From Naumovozyma dairenensis CBS 421 (Eukaryota > Ascomycota > Saccharomycetes > Saccharomycetales > Saccharomycetaceae), in NCBI RefSeq assembly GCF_000227115.2, contig NC_016486.1, forward strand, positions 62,001 through 126,000: 64,000 bases of DNA, given 5' to 3'. Under the pieces are notes generated by a model, which saw only the letters and a program-made list of their open reading frames with translations, searched no databases and was not told where the DNA came from. Shown in pieces: positions 21,809 to 32,851 of this stretch; the first letter of the stretch is position 1; each line of letters begins with the position of its first letter. Made by a program: the position numbers and the translations under genes.

Positions 21809-22269
21809 TGACACTAACAATAATAATACGGAAGGTGACAATCATAATAATAGTAATAACAACAACGTAAGAAGAGGCTGGTTTCCTCAAACTTATGTTC
21901 GTTCAATATCTTCCTCTACATCATCTGCTCATTTCTTTAAAAAATTGAACTCATTTTCAAATAGAAGTTCTAGAAGAGCAAGTGTAGCTACTACTCCTGG
22001 AATTATTACCACTACTACTTCTACAAATACCGTTGCCAATAGTAGTAATAATCCTGCAGCTCTTCCTACAGCCACTGCCACTGCTATTACTACTGCTACT
22101 GCTACAAACAGTAGCTCTACATTTCTTAATATACCTACCAACAAAAGTAAAAGTAGAAGAAATAGTTCCAATTATTCTCATATGAATCATACAACTTCAA
22201 CTTTGGAAGATACAAATAGTATTAAATCTTTGCATAATCATCATCATAATAACAACAATTCTCATGATC

Positions 22270-22300
<31 letters not shown>

Positions 22301-23404
22301 CCAAATAAATCAAAACATTTCAGATCCACTGAACAAATCAAATATAATTACAGATACAAACTCTTCAACAAAAATTATAAAACAAAAAATGATGATGATC
22401 CAATTACTATATTATCATTAGAAGAAGTTCAAATGATTGTAAACAGTGTACATTCAAAATATTCTGCAACTTGGTCTCCTGTACCAGTAATATCAAAAAT
22501 AACTGGTAATGTTGATGATAAATTAATATATTATAATAAAAATTAAATATTTATTGTTCAGAACTACCACTTTGTTCAATGGTTGAATCAAATTTAAACT
22601 CAAGAAATTCAAGAAATTCAAAAAATTCAAAAAATAACAATAATAAAGTTAAAAATATGTTTAGTAACAATACAAGCAATCTTATATTGAATTTCCCAAA
22701 TGATGATCATTTGATCGATTTGACTCCAAGAGATCTATCAAATGTTAAGACTACTTATTCAACGAAATCAAGTAATAACAATAATTCAAGTAGTAATAAG
22801 AATAAAAATAGAAACACAAATGCAAATGCAGGCGAAAATGTGTCTTCAACGGCAACATCTTCTAAGAATAATAGTATTACTTCTCAATTCAATAGAACTA
22901 ATATGACTGAATCAATCCATTCATTACCTTCATCTCAAGATCAACAACAACAACAACAATCAAATCCACTCTCACAAACTATACCTCCATCATCATCACA
23001 ACCACAGCAGCAACCACAACAACAACACTTCCCTCATCAAGCAATATTATCAAAAGATGCTTTGTTTTATAAATATCCAATGGATATTAAACTTTGGACA
23101 GAATTACAAAATTTGACAATCCATTACACAAAATTATCTCATGAAATGTTTGTGAAAAATAATAGATCTGAATTTACTAAATGTTTTAATTATTTATCCA
23201 ATTTGATTGTATTCACTCAATTGTCATGTAGACTAATTCAACAATTAATTAAGTCAAAACAATATAATAAAGATATTAAGAAATATTTGAAAAATTTAAT
23301 CTCATCATTATCAAAAATCATAATAAATTCAAGAATTTATTTCGATACTTCATTCATGTTAAAATATGAATTGAAAACTTCAAGCAATTCAAATACAAAT
23401 AATG

Positions 23405-23436
<32 letters not shown>

Positions 23437-25349
23437 AAAACAATGGTCGAAGAAGATATACCTGATGAAATGATAATGCCCAATAGGACTATAACGATCG
23501 ACACAGACGCATCCATTGCAAATGTTAATGACGATATAGAAGGAAGTTCACCAAAGACAAAAAGATTTGTATCTACATCATCATCAACAACTAATACTAG
23601 TAGCATCATTAATAATAACAATAATAATAATAATTATACGAAAAGAACTATAAGTACAAGCACTAATGATACCATAGTTCCAAATAATAATAATAACAAT
23701 ACAACAATGAGAACAAGAAATTCAACCCTTGATAATTTTGAGAATCCATTCATTTATGATAATAATAAAAGATTACCTTCTACTTTATCTACCCCAAGAA
23801 CTTCATTGGCTAATAGTCTTAATATTTCAAATAACAACAACACAGTAGGAATAAATGATACTCCATCTTCCACGAATATAATAAACCAAAATTTCAATAC
23901 AAACGGTAGCACTCATGATGAAGAAAATAGAAGGAAAATACGTCATAAATCCATATTTGAAATAATAGATCAAGAATTTTTAAAATTCTATAAAAATATT
24001 CAAATGTTACATCATGTCTTGCAAACTTCAGTATTAACCACGGCAGATGCATTATTATTACCACAAATATTACCACGATTCTTTAAAGGTTCATTTAGTG
24101 GTGGTTCATGGACAAACCCATTCAGTGGATTCATTTATTCTGATTCTAAAGATACCATTACGACAATAACATCAAACCCTTCAAACCCTTCGATAGTTAC
24201 CTCAAGAAATTCATCATATATCGATGGTAGTAGTACTAATAATAGTATTAATATTTATGGGGGGAGCGGATATGGTGGGTTTGTCTCTGGGTTACCACCT
24301 AAGATGGCTGAAGCAATTGCTCAAGCAGCTGGACAAAATCCAATAAGTAGTAGTACATCAAGTAATAAATTGGATGATTTAAGTACCAATGGAACATCTC
24401 AGCAAGGTGCACCATCTACAACCACAATGACAATGACTACTTTAAATTCATCTTCTACATTCTTCAATAGACCATCACATGATAGAACGTTTTCAAGGTC
24501 AAGAATCTCAAAGAGGAAAACTTTATACCCATTAAATTATAATACATTGAATCTAATGAAAAAAATTTCAAAAGAAATTTATGATAAATTTGATGGTGAT
24601 ATTGGATCAGATATATCAATATGGGACGGACCAATGACTAAAGCTAAGAATCTAGAAATAAATTCTAAAACATACGAACAAATTAATAGAAACATTTCCT
24701 TTGTGGAAATATTAGAAAATTTAGATTTAACCATATTCATAAATTTGAAAAAATTAATTAAATCACCTCCAAAGATATTGGATTTTGAAAGCGAAGAATT
24801 CTTAAAACATGCAATGTTATCCATTTCCACGATCATCACTGAATTTTTCGATATAAAGCAAGCTTTCCATGATATAGTTGTTAAATTAATCATGACTACA
24901 CAACAAACCACTCTAGAGGATCCTTACGTTTTCGCATCAATGAAATCGAATTTCAAAATCGGTTATTATGAACCAATGAATTACGGTCTCTCATCATCAT
25001 CACTAGATGAAACCACTAGCAATACTAAGTTAGTAATGTCTACAAAATTAATGAGGAAGACAGAGAAGTTTGCATCAGCATTGTATAAAAACTTGATTGA
25101 TCAAGATGTGGAAACAAACAGACAAGAATTCTTGAATGTTATAGATGATTTTAGAAACGTTTGTGAAAAATACGTAGAAATTTCAAATATTTCTTGCTTC
25201 ATTGTGGAACAATTGATTGAAGAAAGAGAAAATCTTTTAAATTATGCTGCTAGAATGATGAAAAATAATTTGACTACTGAATTATTGAGGGGTGAACAAG
25301 AACGTTGGTTCGATTATCCTACTGAATATAATTCTGATGATGAATTTAT

Positions 25350-25380
<31 letters not shown>

Positions 25381-27348
25381 AATGACGACGAGATTGATGA
25401 TGACGGTGCGAATGAGAATGATGGAGAAATTCATAGCAATGCCGTTACTGATGATGATCATGATGAAAATGACAAATCTGCCATTAAGATAAATGATGAG
25501 GAAGCAACCGTTGATGGAAGTTTATTAACTAAAGAAGAAAGTGATACAACGGAAAGTGATGTTGATAAAGATGCTCAATCTGATAATGAACTATGGTTTT
25601 TACAATCAGAATATCAATCTTATTTGATATATGATTCCAAGGGTAAAATAAGAGGTGGTACTAAAGAAAGTTTAATTGAACATTTAACTAGTCATCAACT
25701 AATTGATCCCGCTTTTAGTGTTGTCATGTTAATTACTTTTAGAAGTATAATGACAACGAAAGAATTCTTTTTTGCCTTAATTTATAGATATAATCTTTCA
25801 CCACCAGAAGGATTAAGTTTTGATGACTATAATATTTGGATTGAGAAAAAATTGATGCCAATTAAATGTCGAGTAATCACTATAATGAATACATTTTTAC
25901 AAAGGTATTGGACTCCAAATTATTTGGAAAGTGGTCTTTCTGCTTTATCCAACTTTGCTAATTTTGCCATCAGTGAAAATATTCCTGGTTCAGAAGAACT
26001 CCTACAAAGAATCGAAGATAATATAATAAATATTCCTACGAAGCATAACATCGTCAATGAGAGCTCAAATAGTGATAATGTGATTACCAAGGATTCACAC
26101 AAACCTTTATCTGGAACATTGAAGGATAAAATACATTCTGTTGAAGATGCATTATCGATCATTGATGATACAACTACCGTTCACACAAGCAATAACAATA
26201 ATAAAAGTAGCATATCATCAAATCCAGATTACCACTCTAGTTCGAATTCTTCATTAAATGCGTTGAAAAACCTGACTAGTCCAGTATTGTTGCATCCAAC
26301 AAATGCGGCAACTAATGTATTTTCAAGGCTAAAGAAACCTAAATTGTTAGAAACGGATGCTTACACATATGCGGAACAATTAACGGTAAGAGAACACGAA
26401 CTTTATTTAGAGATTAACATGTTCGAATGTTTAGACAGAGCATGGGGTTCCAAATATTGTAATATGGGGGGATCACCAAACATATCCAAATTTATTTCCA
26501 ATGCAAACGCTTTGACGAATTTTGTTTCTTACACAATTGTTAGACATACAGACGTTAAAAAGAGAGCTAAATTGATTGAATATTTTATTGTAGTGGCACA
26601 GTATTGTAAAGAATTGAATAATTTCTCATCAATGACAGCAATTGTTTCTGCATTATATTCCTCACCAATTTTCCGTTTAAAGAAAACTTGGAAATTAATA
26701 CCTATTGAAGCTAAGAAAGTGTTAAGAAAATTGAATAATTTGATGGACTCAAAGAAGAATTTCATTAAATATCGTGAATCAATAAGAGGTATTAAAGATG
26801 TCCCATGTATACCATTTTTCGGTATCTATTTGTCAGATTTAACCTTTACATTTGTAGGTAATCCAGAATATTTGCATGGTAGTACAGATATTATCAATTT
26901 TAGTAAAAGGTCAAGAATTGTAGATATTATTGAAGAAATCTTAAGCTTTAAGAAATTCCATTATAAATTAAAACGTAATGAAGATATCGAGAATATGATC
27001 CAAGAATCGTTAAATAATGGGCCACATATTGAGAAACAGTATCAATTATCATTAAAGGCTGAACCAAGAATAGAGAATACAAATGGTGGTGGGACCAACC
27101 TATCGAATGATATCTTGAGTGATGAAACAGACGATGACGATAGCGATCCCAATGATCATCACCACCATCATCATCATTTACATCAATTACAACATAATAT
27201 TGGTCCAAACAAAACTAATAGACATCACAGTCATAGTCATCAAGGTACAAATCATCATAACTCATCAAATGGTAACGATTTCGACGATAAAGACGGACAA
27301 GTCATCAAATACGGCAAAAAGAAACAATCTGCCAAATTATTTGGTTAA
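21321..27348 (+). CDS. CDC25: Cdc25 Ras guanine-nucleotide exchange factor, interrupted by two frameshifts
   Basis: The gene lies in three frames. 21321-22389 encodes the N-terminus with an SH3 domain (VVVALYDFYDS ... LSFQQGDTIYVL ... GWWDGLLIM ... RRGWFPQTYVRSI). 22388-22540 continues it (LSLEEVQMIVNS ... KLIYYNK) in a second frame. From 22543 a third frame runs to 27348 and includes the 1,589-aa ORF that starts at ATG 22579. Each change lies at an A run (22384-22389 and 22538-22542) and looks like one missing A. The catalytic half is intact: Ras-exchanger motif domain from about 25591, and the CDC25 catalytic domain about 26360-27000 (NMFECLDRAW, RAKLIEYFIVVA, PCIPFFGIYLSDLTF). It activates Ras1/2 upstream of cAMP-PKA. 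Whole length would be about 2,000 aa against 1,589 in S. cerevisiae, owing to Asn/Asp runs. Position beside ATG39 matches CDC25; its duplicate SDC25 is the alternative. Confidence 0.9.
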
Positions 27349-28717
27349 CTTTTCAATTGTATATTGAAGTTTTGTATATACGTATTAGGTGAGTTATATA
27401 CGTGGGATTTCATAGTTGATAGACAATTTGTATATATGTATTAAATTCATACCTTTAATACTAACAGTTTTTTTACTTATTAGAAAGATGTTTCTGATGG
27501 TTATGAACAATATCTGTCTTCTTGAAATGTTTTATATCAAATATCCGTCATATAAAGAGAAAAAGATTTGCTTTGGTGGGGCCTCAATAATCACCTGTCC
27601 AATTTAGGTTCAAAAATATACAGATAAATATGTATGTAATGAACCATTGATCGAAATTGCATTGGCTCCATTCAATTTTTTTGCGTTAACGGACTTGACT
27701 GAATCGAACCGAAAGAACAATACATACCATGATTCTAGTCTCTAAACGCGAGACACCTAACACATCGAACTGGTTTACATTTCTCTCTACTTGAAAGCAA
27801 AAAACGAACAACTAAGCTTCTGGTTTTGGCCTTAGAAAGGATTCTTCATTAAGTTCCAACAAATAATATAGCGTCACGCATTTCTATATTTGTCACCTTT
27901 GGATTTTCGTTTCATTTTTTGTGTCGTCGGGTGTTCTCCATTTTGTCCAACACCATCTCCAAACTGGAAGTGTCGTATCTTCGCCGTTAGTCCGAGACCC
28001 GGATTAATGGGATGACACGGCGCTAGGAAGCCCGAGTCATTTGTCGGAAAAATGGAATAAGCTTTATTAGGTCTGTAGGAGAACTAATTATTATTAGTGT
28101 ATTGTTCTTGTTGCGCCTTTCCTTTTTCAAGGGAGGTTTTGCTGCACTACTTTAATTATTTTATGTACGCCACGGTCACTTCGCCCACGTAATAGGATGA
28201 TGGATATTTCGAATGTATTATGTACGTAGATAGATATTCACTAAACAGTAGACAAACACCGCATCGATGGAGGGAGTCATTGCCACGACCTGTCACCACC
28301 AATATACAGATGTGATACTTATAATCATCTGACATAACACGTTCAAGATAAGATGTCACTACTTAAATGTATCAGTCATTACTTTATACTTTCCTTTTCA
28401 ACGTAATCCCGGCTGAATTGATCGCCAGTTAATACGTAAATTGGATGAGCCTACATAATCACTATATACTAGTACATCTTTGTATCCTGACTTAGTTTGT
28501 AAGCAGGTATATGGCACAGCAAAATAATCAATAATGATCCATGAAACGTATAAAAGAAAAACCAATTTAACTTGATCGATCGAGGTGTTTCCCATTCCCC
28601 TTGCTCATTCCTTGTTTCAGAACTATTTCCCTCTTGTTCCATTAAGAAATAATAAAGAACTTAAGCCCAAACAGATACCTTTTCCACAACAAATAATAAT
28701 ACACTAGATTATTAACA
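27349..28717. other. Intergenic region downstream of CDC25
   Basis: About 1.4 kb with only short, unsupported ORFs. I see no tRNA or conserved coding sequence. The S. cerevisiae neighbour IMH1 is absent. Confidence 0.5.
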
Positions 28718-28962
28718 ATGTCTCTACGATACACAGCCTCTAAAGCTATGAACGCTATGCGCTCTTCTTCAAATGCAAACATACTCAAAAACAAAACTTG
28801 TTTAAATCAAGCTATATTATAAACTCAACAACAAACTTGAAGAATCATGAACTTCAACAAATAAAGAAACCTCAAACAACAATAATGACCTCTCCAATCA
28901 ATATTTCAACTGATAACAGTTTTGAAGATATTGAAACCGTCACTAATCATTTAAGAGTATGA
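28718..28962 (+). CDS. Unrecognised small protein gene with one frameshift
   Basis: The ATG at 28718 opens 34 codons starting MSLRYTASKAMNAMRSSSN, which is basic, rich in Ser, Ala and Asn, and free of acidic residues, like a mitochondrial presequence. The frame stops soon after, but a second frame entered at the A run 28793-28796 stays open to the TGA at 28960-28962. One missing A in that run would give a single ~81-residue product ending ...FEDIETVTNHLRV. The same kind of missing A disrupts CDC25 nearby. The ORF lies in front of an AT-rich tail after a 1.4-kb empty stretch and has an AACA-ATG start context. I do not recognise the family. It may be a small species-specific mitochondrial protein, a decayed gene, or chance. 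Confidence 0.35.
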
Positions 28963-29345
28963 TATTTTGCCATATTAGCGTTGATAATGAAAAGTAAAAA
29001 ACACAATAACAGAACTTTATTATGTCATACTGCATATTAATCATTCACCGCTCTCATGTAGTTGCTCATATTCTCTAACAATATATATATATATATTTCT
29101 TTCTATATAAAAACTAGTGTATTTAATACATTATGATTTCATCAATATCACGCTTCATTTTTCTTTCTTTTTAAGCTGTTTGAATTTTCTGTAAAAAAAA
29201 ATTTAACCTCTATGTGTTGTTCATGCCTTCTTTGACGATGTCCCAGTATATATAAACTAATTTCAATATTCTTTGAATAATACTCATGAACTTTTAATGT
29301 TACTGCAGTCTATTGTCAGTTTTAGGGAAAGAAATAAAAAAAAAA

Positions 29346-29472
29346 TGAGAGATAAGGGATTCGAACCCTTGCATCCGAAGATATCAGAATGTTTGGGTTT
29401 ATTTAAATTATTAAGTTGATAATAATTTTGAAAACCTAAATCTGACGCCTTAAACCACTCGGCCAACCTCCC
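29346..29472 (-). tRNA. tRNA-Leu (UAG) with 45-nt intron
   Basis: Gene strand begins GGGAGGTTGGCCGAGTGG, with anticodon stem TCAGA/TCTGA and loop TTTAGG, so the anticodon is TAG. The intron spans 29390-29434 (45 nt), just 3' of base 37 as in all yeast tRNA introns. The long variable arm TATCTTCGGATG marks a class II leucine tRNA, and the T arm is AAGGGTTCGAATCCCTT. Mature length is 82 nt. The 5' end is 18 bp from the end of the repeat element that starts at 29491. Confidence 0.95.
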
Positions 29473-29940
29473 TAACTTTTTACGATCTGTTGTAAGATAT
29501 CCGATTAGGATTACGATTAGGATTACGAACTGTTGGCGTTATGCCAAAGTTTCACAAAGAAGTATGTTTATTTATTATTATTTGAGTAATTACTGTCATG
29601 ATGTTATGAGTCGTTTTAGAAAAGCAAGTCAAGAATTATTATTATGAAGTTTACCAGGTTCGAAGTAATGACCCGAACTATGTTATGCACCATACATGTT
29701 TGTAGCTGTATAACGTTTATTGAATTATAATTGAATATCGTTTGTTGAATTAAGTCGAATGCCATGCAAGTGTTATCTTATTATTATTAAGATTGTTTTT
29801 GATTGCAGCCACGTCTACGGTTTCGGCCGGCCATGCGTACAAGAGTTATGTATTGGGTCGGTTAAGTTGTATGGTTTTGCTGAGTGTTTACTCGGGCGTA
29901 TGAATTAGTCTCCCCTAATCAAACCTACAAGTATTTAGAG

Positions 29941-30616
29941 NNNNNNNNNNNNNNNNNNNNNNNNNNNNNNNNNNNNNNNNNNNNNNNNNNNNNNNNNNNN
30001 NNNNNNNNNNNNNNNNNNNNNNNNNNNNNNNNNNNNNNNNNNNNNNNNNNNNNNNNNNNNNNNNNNNNNNNNNNNNNNNNNNNNNNNNNNNNNNNNNNNN
30101 NNNNNNNNNNNNNNNNNNNNNNNNNNNNNNNNNNNNNNNNNNNNNNNNNNNNNNNNNNNNNNNNNNNNNNNNNNNNNNNNNNNNNNNNNNNNNNNNNNNN
30201 NNNNNNNNNNNNNNNNNNNNNNNNNNNNNNNNNNNNNNNNNNNNNNNNNNNNNNNNNNNNNNNNNNNNNNNNNNNNNNNNNNNNNNNNNNNNNNNNNNNN
30301 NNNNNNNNNNNNNNNNNNNNNNNNNNNNNNNNNNNNNNNNNNNNNNNNNNNNNNNNNNNNNNNNNNNNNNNNNNNNNNNNNNNNNNNNNNNNNNNNNNNN
30401 NNNNNNNNNNNNNNNNNNNNNNNNNNNNNNNNNNNNNNNNNNNNNNNNNNNNNNNNNNNNNNNNNNNNNNNNNNNNNNNNNNNNNNNNNNNNNNNNNNNN
30501 NNNNNNNNNNNNNNNNNNNNNNNNNNNNNNNNNNNNNNNNNNNNNNNNNNNNNNNNNNNNNNNNNNNNNNNNNNNNNNNNNNNNNNNNNNNNNNNNNNNN
30601 NNNNNNNNNNNNNNNN
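29941..30616. other. Assembly gap (676 N)
   Basis: Run of N. The left contig ends at exactly the same place in the repeat (TATTTAGAG) as the contig break in the second copy at 39268, so the breaks are caused by the repeat. Other N runs lie at 32594-32613, 39249-39268, 56209-56228 and 63410-63429 (20 N each), plus a single N at 32717. Confidence 1.
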
Positions 30617-31290
30617 CGTTTAGTAAAAGCAAGTCAAGTAATTATTATTATGAAGTTCACCAGGTTCGAAGTAATGACCCGAACTATGTTATGACTACCA
30701 TACATGTTTGTAGCTGTATAACGTTTATTGAATTATAATTGAATATCGTTTGTTGAATTAAGTCGAATGCCATGCAAGTGTTATCTTATTATTATTAAGA
30801 TTGTTTTTGATTGCAGCCACGTCTACGGTTTCGGCCGGCCATGCGTACAAGAGTTATGTATTGGGTCGGTTAAGTTGTATGGTTTTGCTGAGTGTTTACT
30901 CGGGCGTATGAATTAGTCTCCCCTAATCAAACCTACAAGTATTTAGAGTGTCCTGCGGAGCACCTAGTCGAAAGGACTTTGGGAGCGGTGTTCATGATTA
31001 CGAATTTTGTTTTACGCTCGGAAGCATCCTTTCTCATATTTTCTCTGATCTTGTAGTTGTAATTTTCCATCCTAAAAATTGATTATGTTTGTTATGAATT
31101 ATAGTAAGAGCTAATTTTCCTTATAATGTGTGTAAAAAGGTTCGTCTTTCTTAAAAATAAATAATAAAAAAATATATAAGTATAAAAAATAATATCAGAA
31201 AAAATAGGAATTGAAACTTCGAGTTATTGGTCTATTTATACCTTTCTTGATGATGAAACAGAAACACGAAAATGTGACTTAACGCTGGCA

Positions 31291-31315
31291 GACACGATAA
31301 TTCAACTATCGTGTC
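31291..31315. repeat. Perfect 9-bp inverted repeat in the element
   Basis: GACACGATA at 31291-31299 and its reverse complement at 31307-31315 around a 7-nt loop. It lies in the ~565-bp part of locus 1 (about 31014-31579) that the second copy lacks. Confidence 0.8.
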
Positions 31316-31344
31316 GCGTCGATGCCTGTAGTCTTACGCGTCTC

Positions 31345-31582
31345 TACCATTTTTGGTAATCATTAGTTCGTGTCTTTGTAGAAGACGTTGTACCAAGCTT
31401 GATATCTGTTTTCTTACCATAGGATATTAATAGTACCTTATTAAAAATATCATTCCAGCATTTACCAGGTTCGGTAATCGTTTCGCGTCATATTAGAGGA
31501 CATTGTACCAAACTTGATATCTACACATTTACCATAGGATATTAATAGTAATACTTACTACGAATATCGTTCCAGCATTTTA
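31345..31582 (+). repeat. Two ~118-bp diverged tandem repeats in the element
   Basis: The segments at about 31345-31464 and 31463-31582 align along their length; both contain TTGTACCAA, CTTGATATCT, ACCATAGGATATTAATAGTA and TTCCAGCATTT. They lie in the part of the element missing from locus 2. Confidence 0.8.
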
Positions 31583-32512
31583 TGCATGCATGCCTTCAAC
31601 GAGATATTATATGAACTTCTAGAATTTATTTGACTTACTAAGTTACTATCTTATTAACATTATCCTAAGCCACAATTATGTTGAAAGACTAATTGCGGGC
31701 CAGTGGACGAAAGATACTACTAACCTTTAATTTATTTATTCGAAGCATATTGCTTTTTAGGGAATATAACATATTAAACCATATATTGGATGCAGATTAG
31801 ACTGCAGGACCTGACCTTATAGGTAGATTCGTTGCAGAATTGCTCCTCCCCGTCCTAGGACAGGAGAGTAATATATATTATACACTTTACATATGGAATA
31901 AAAATTTTCTTATATAGAAAACATATATCGTGTTGTACGAAACCACGTGTCTGTACACTATGTGCCAGATACATTATAATTCCGACATTATTTTATTTTA
32001 TTTCTATTTTTACCACTCCAGCCAATCACAGTAAAGCTTAAAGCTCAGAATGAACAAAAGTCAAGTCTATTATCCAATATTATGTTTAGAATATTAAATG
32101 TTCCAGAACAAAACAAGATTACTAAGAAGCACGTTAACCAATAGTTAGTCCAGAATAGTAGTAGTAGTTAGTGAGCATGATCATAGATAATTAGAAAGTT
32201 GGAGAACCAATAATTAGAAAAGAGGAGAACCAATAAGCATGAAGAATTAAAGAAATAATAACTAGAAAGGTTATCGACAAGAGAAAAAGTCTTTTGGAAA
32301 GATTATAAAAGGAACGAAAGTTGAACTAGAATTAGAGGTATTTTAGTTAGTTAGTTATTTATATCTCTTTATTAGTTATCATTTATACTATATATAAAGA
32401 GAGCAACCCGAATCATCTATAAGCTAGAATCCTAAATTCTACTCTCTGCCTTTAAGAAGTTTAGATTTTGATCTTTTATCGAACCCATATTTAACAAAAT
32501 TCCAGAAAATAA

Positions 32513-32585
32513 GCTTGCGTGGCGTAATAGCAACGCGTCTGACTTCTAATCAGAAGATTCTGGGTTCGACCCCCCAGCGTGAGTG
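32513..32585 (+). tRNA. tRNA-Arg (UCU)
   Basis: 73 nt, no intron. Acceptor stem GCTTGCG/CGTGAGT, anticodon loop CTTCTAA with anticodon TCT, T arm CTGGGTTCGACCCCCCAG. It nearly matches S. cerevisiae tRNA-Arg(UCU), which there is co-transcribed with tRNA-Asp; no tRNA-Asp is seen here, though a gap begins 8 bp downstream in the T-rich terminator. Confidence 0.95.
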
Positions 32586-32851
32586 TTTTTTTTNNNNNNN
32601 NNNNNNNNNNNNNGTTTTTTTTCATGTCAATTATGTTTTTGTTCGTTTGAAGTAACGATAGAAGGATCACGTTGGCGAAATAAAACTTCTAAAGCAAGAG
32701 TAAACCAAAATTACTCNGTTTTTTTATATGATTTGAAAACATTGCTTTCTAAATAATGTTCGACTATTCTGGTAAGATAAAACTGCGGTTTGCAAAAAAC
32801 TTGGTGGTTTTATCTCTACTTTTGTCACTCTTGGCTCTATAAGTTACTTAT

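Larger units (their letters stand above)
29491..32496 (+). mobile_element. tRNA-flanking non-coding repeat element(s), locus 1, with assembly gap
   Basis: Starts TGTAAGATATCC 18 bp from the 5' end of tRNA-Leu and ends CCCATATTTAACA 16 bp before tRNA-Arg. A reversed, shorter relative lies at 38615-39705. Within locus 1 the segment 29612-29940 recurs in direct orientation at 30617-30948 with a few differences, either side of a 676-N gap, so two head-to-tail copies may be present. No ORF over 60 codons is visible after the gap. A TATATAAA at 32391-32398 lies about 100 bp before the 3' end, as in a long terminal repeat. TG...CA ends and 16-18 bp spacing from tRNA 5' ends recall Ty3-type solo LTRs, but the length (1.1 kb or more) is large for a yeast LTR. 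The ends also form imperfect inverted repeats. The 5-bp flanks do not match. Confidence 0.65.

Noticed and set aside
22384..22542. Programmed ribosomal frameshifting in CDC25
   Set aside because: Two separate -1 shifts would be needed, and neither A run is set in a proper X-XXY-YYZ heptamer; missing bases are simpler.
29284..29466. 60-aa minus-strand ORF
   Set aside because: It is the tRNA-Leu gene read as protein.
29884..30738. Long ORFs on both strands across the N run
   Set aside because: They exist only because N codons contain no stop; the flanking parts are non-coding repeat.
32099..32496. A separate 398-bp LTR starting TGTTCCAGAAC
   Set aside because: Similarity with locus 2 runs on past this start on both sides, so the true unit is longer; there is no matching target duplication at 32094-32098 and 32497-32501.
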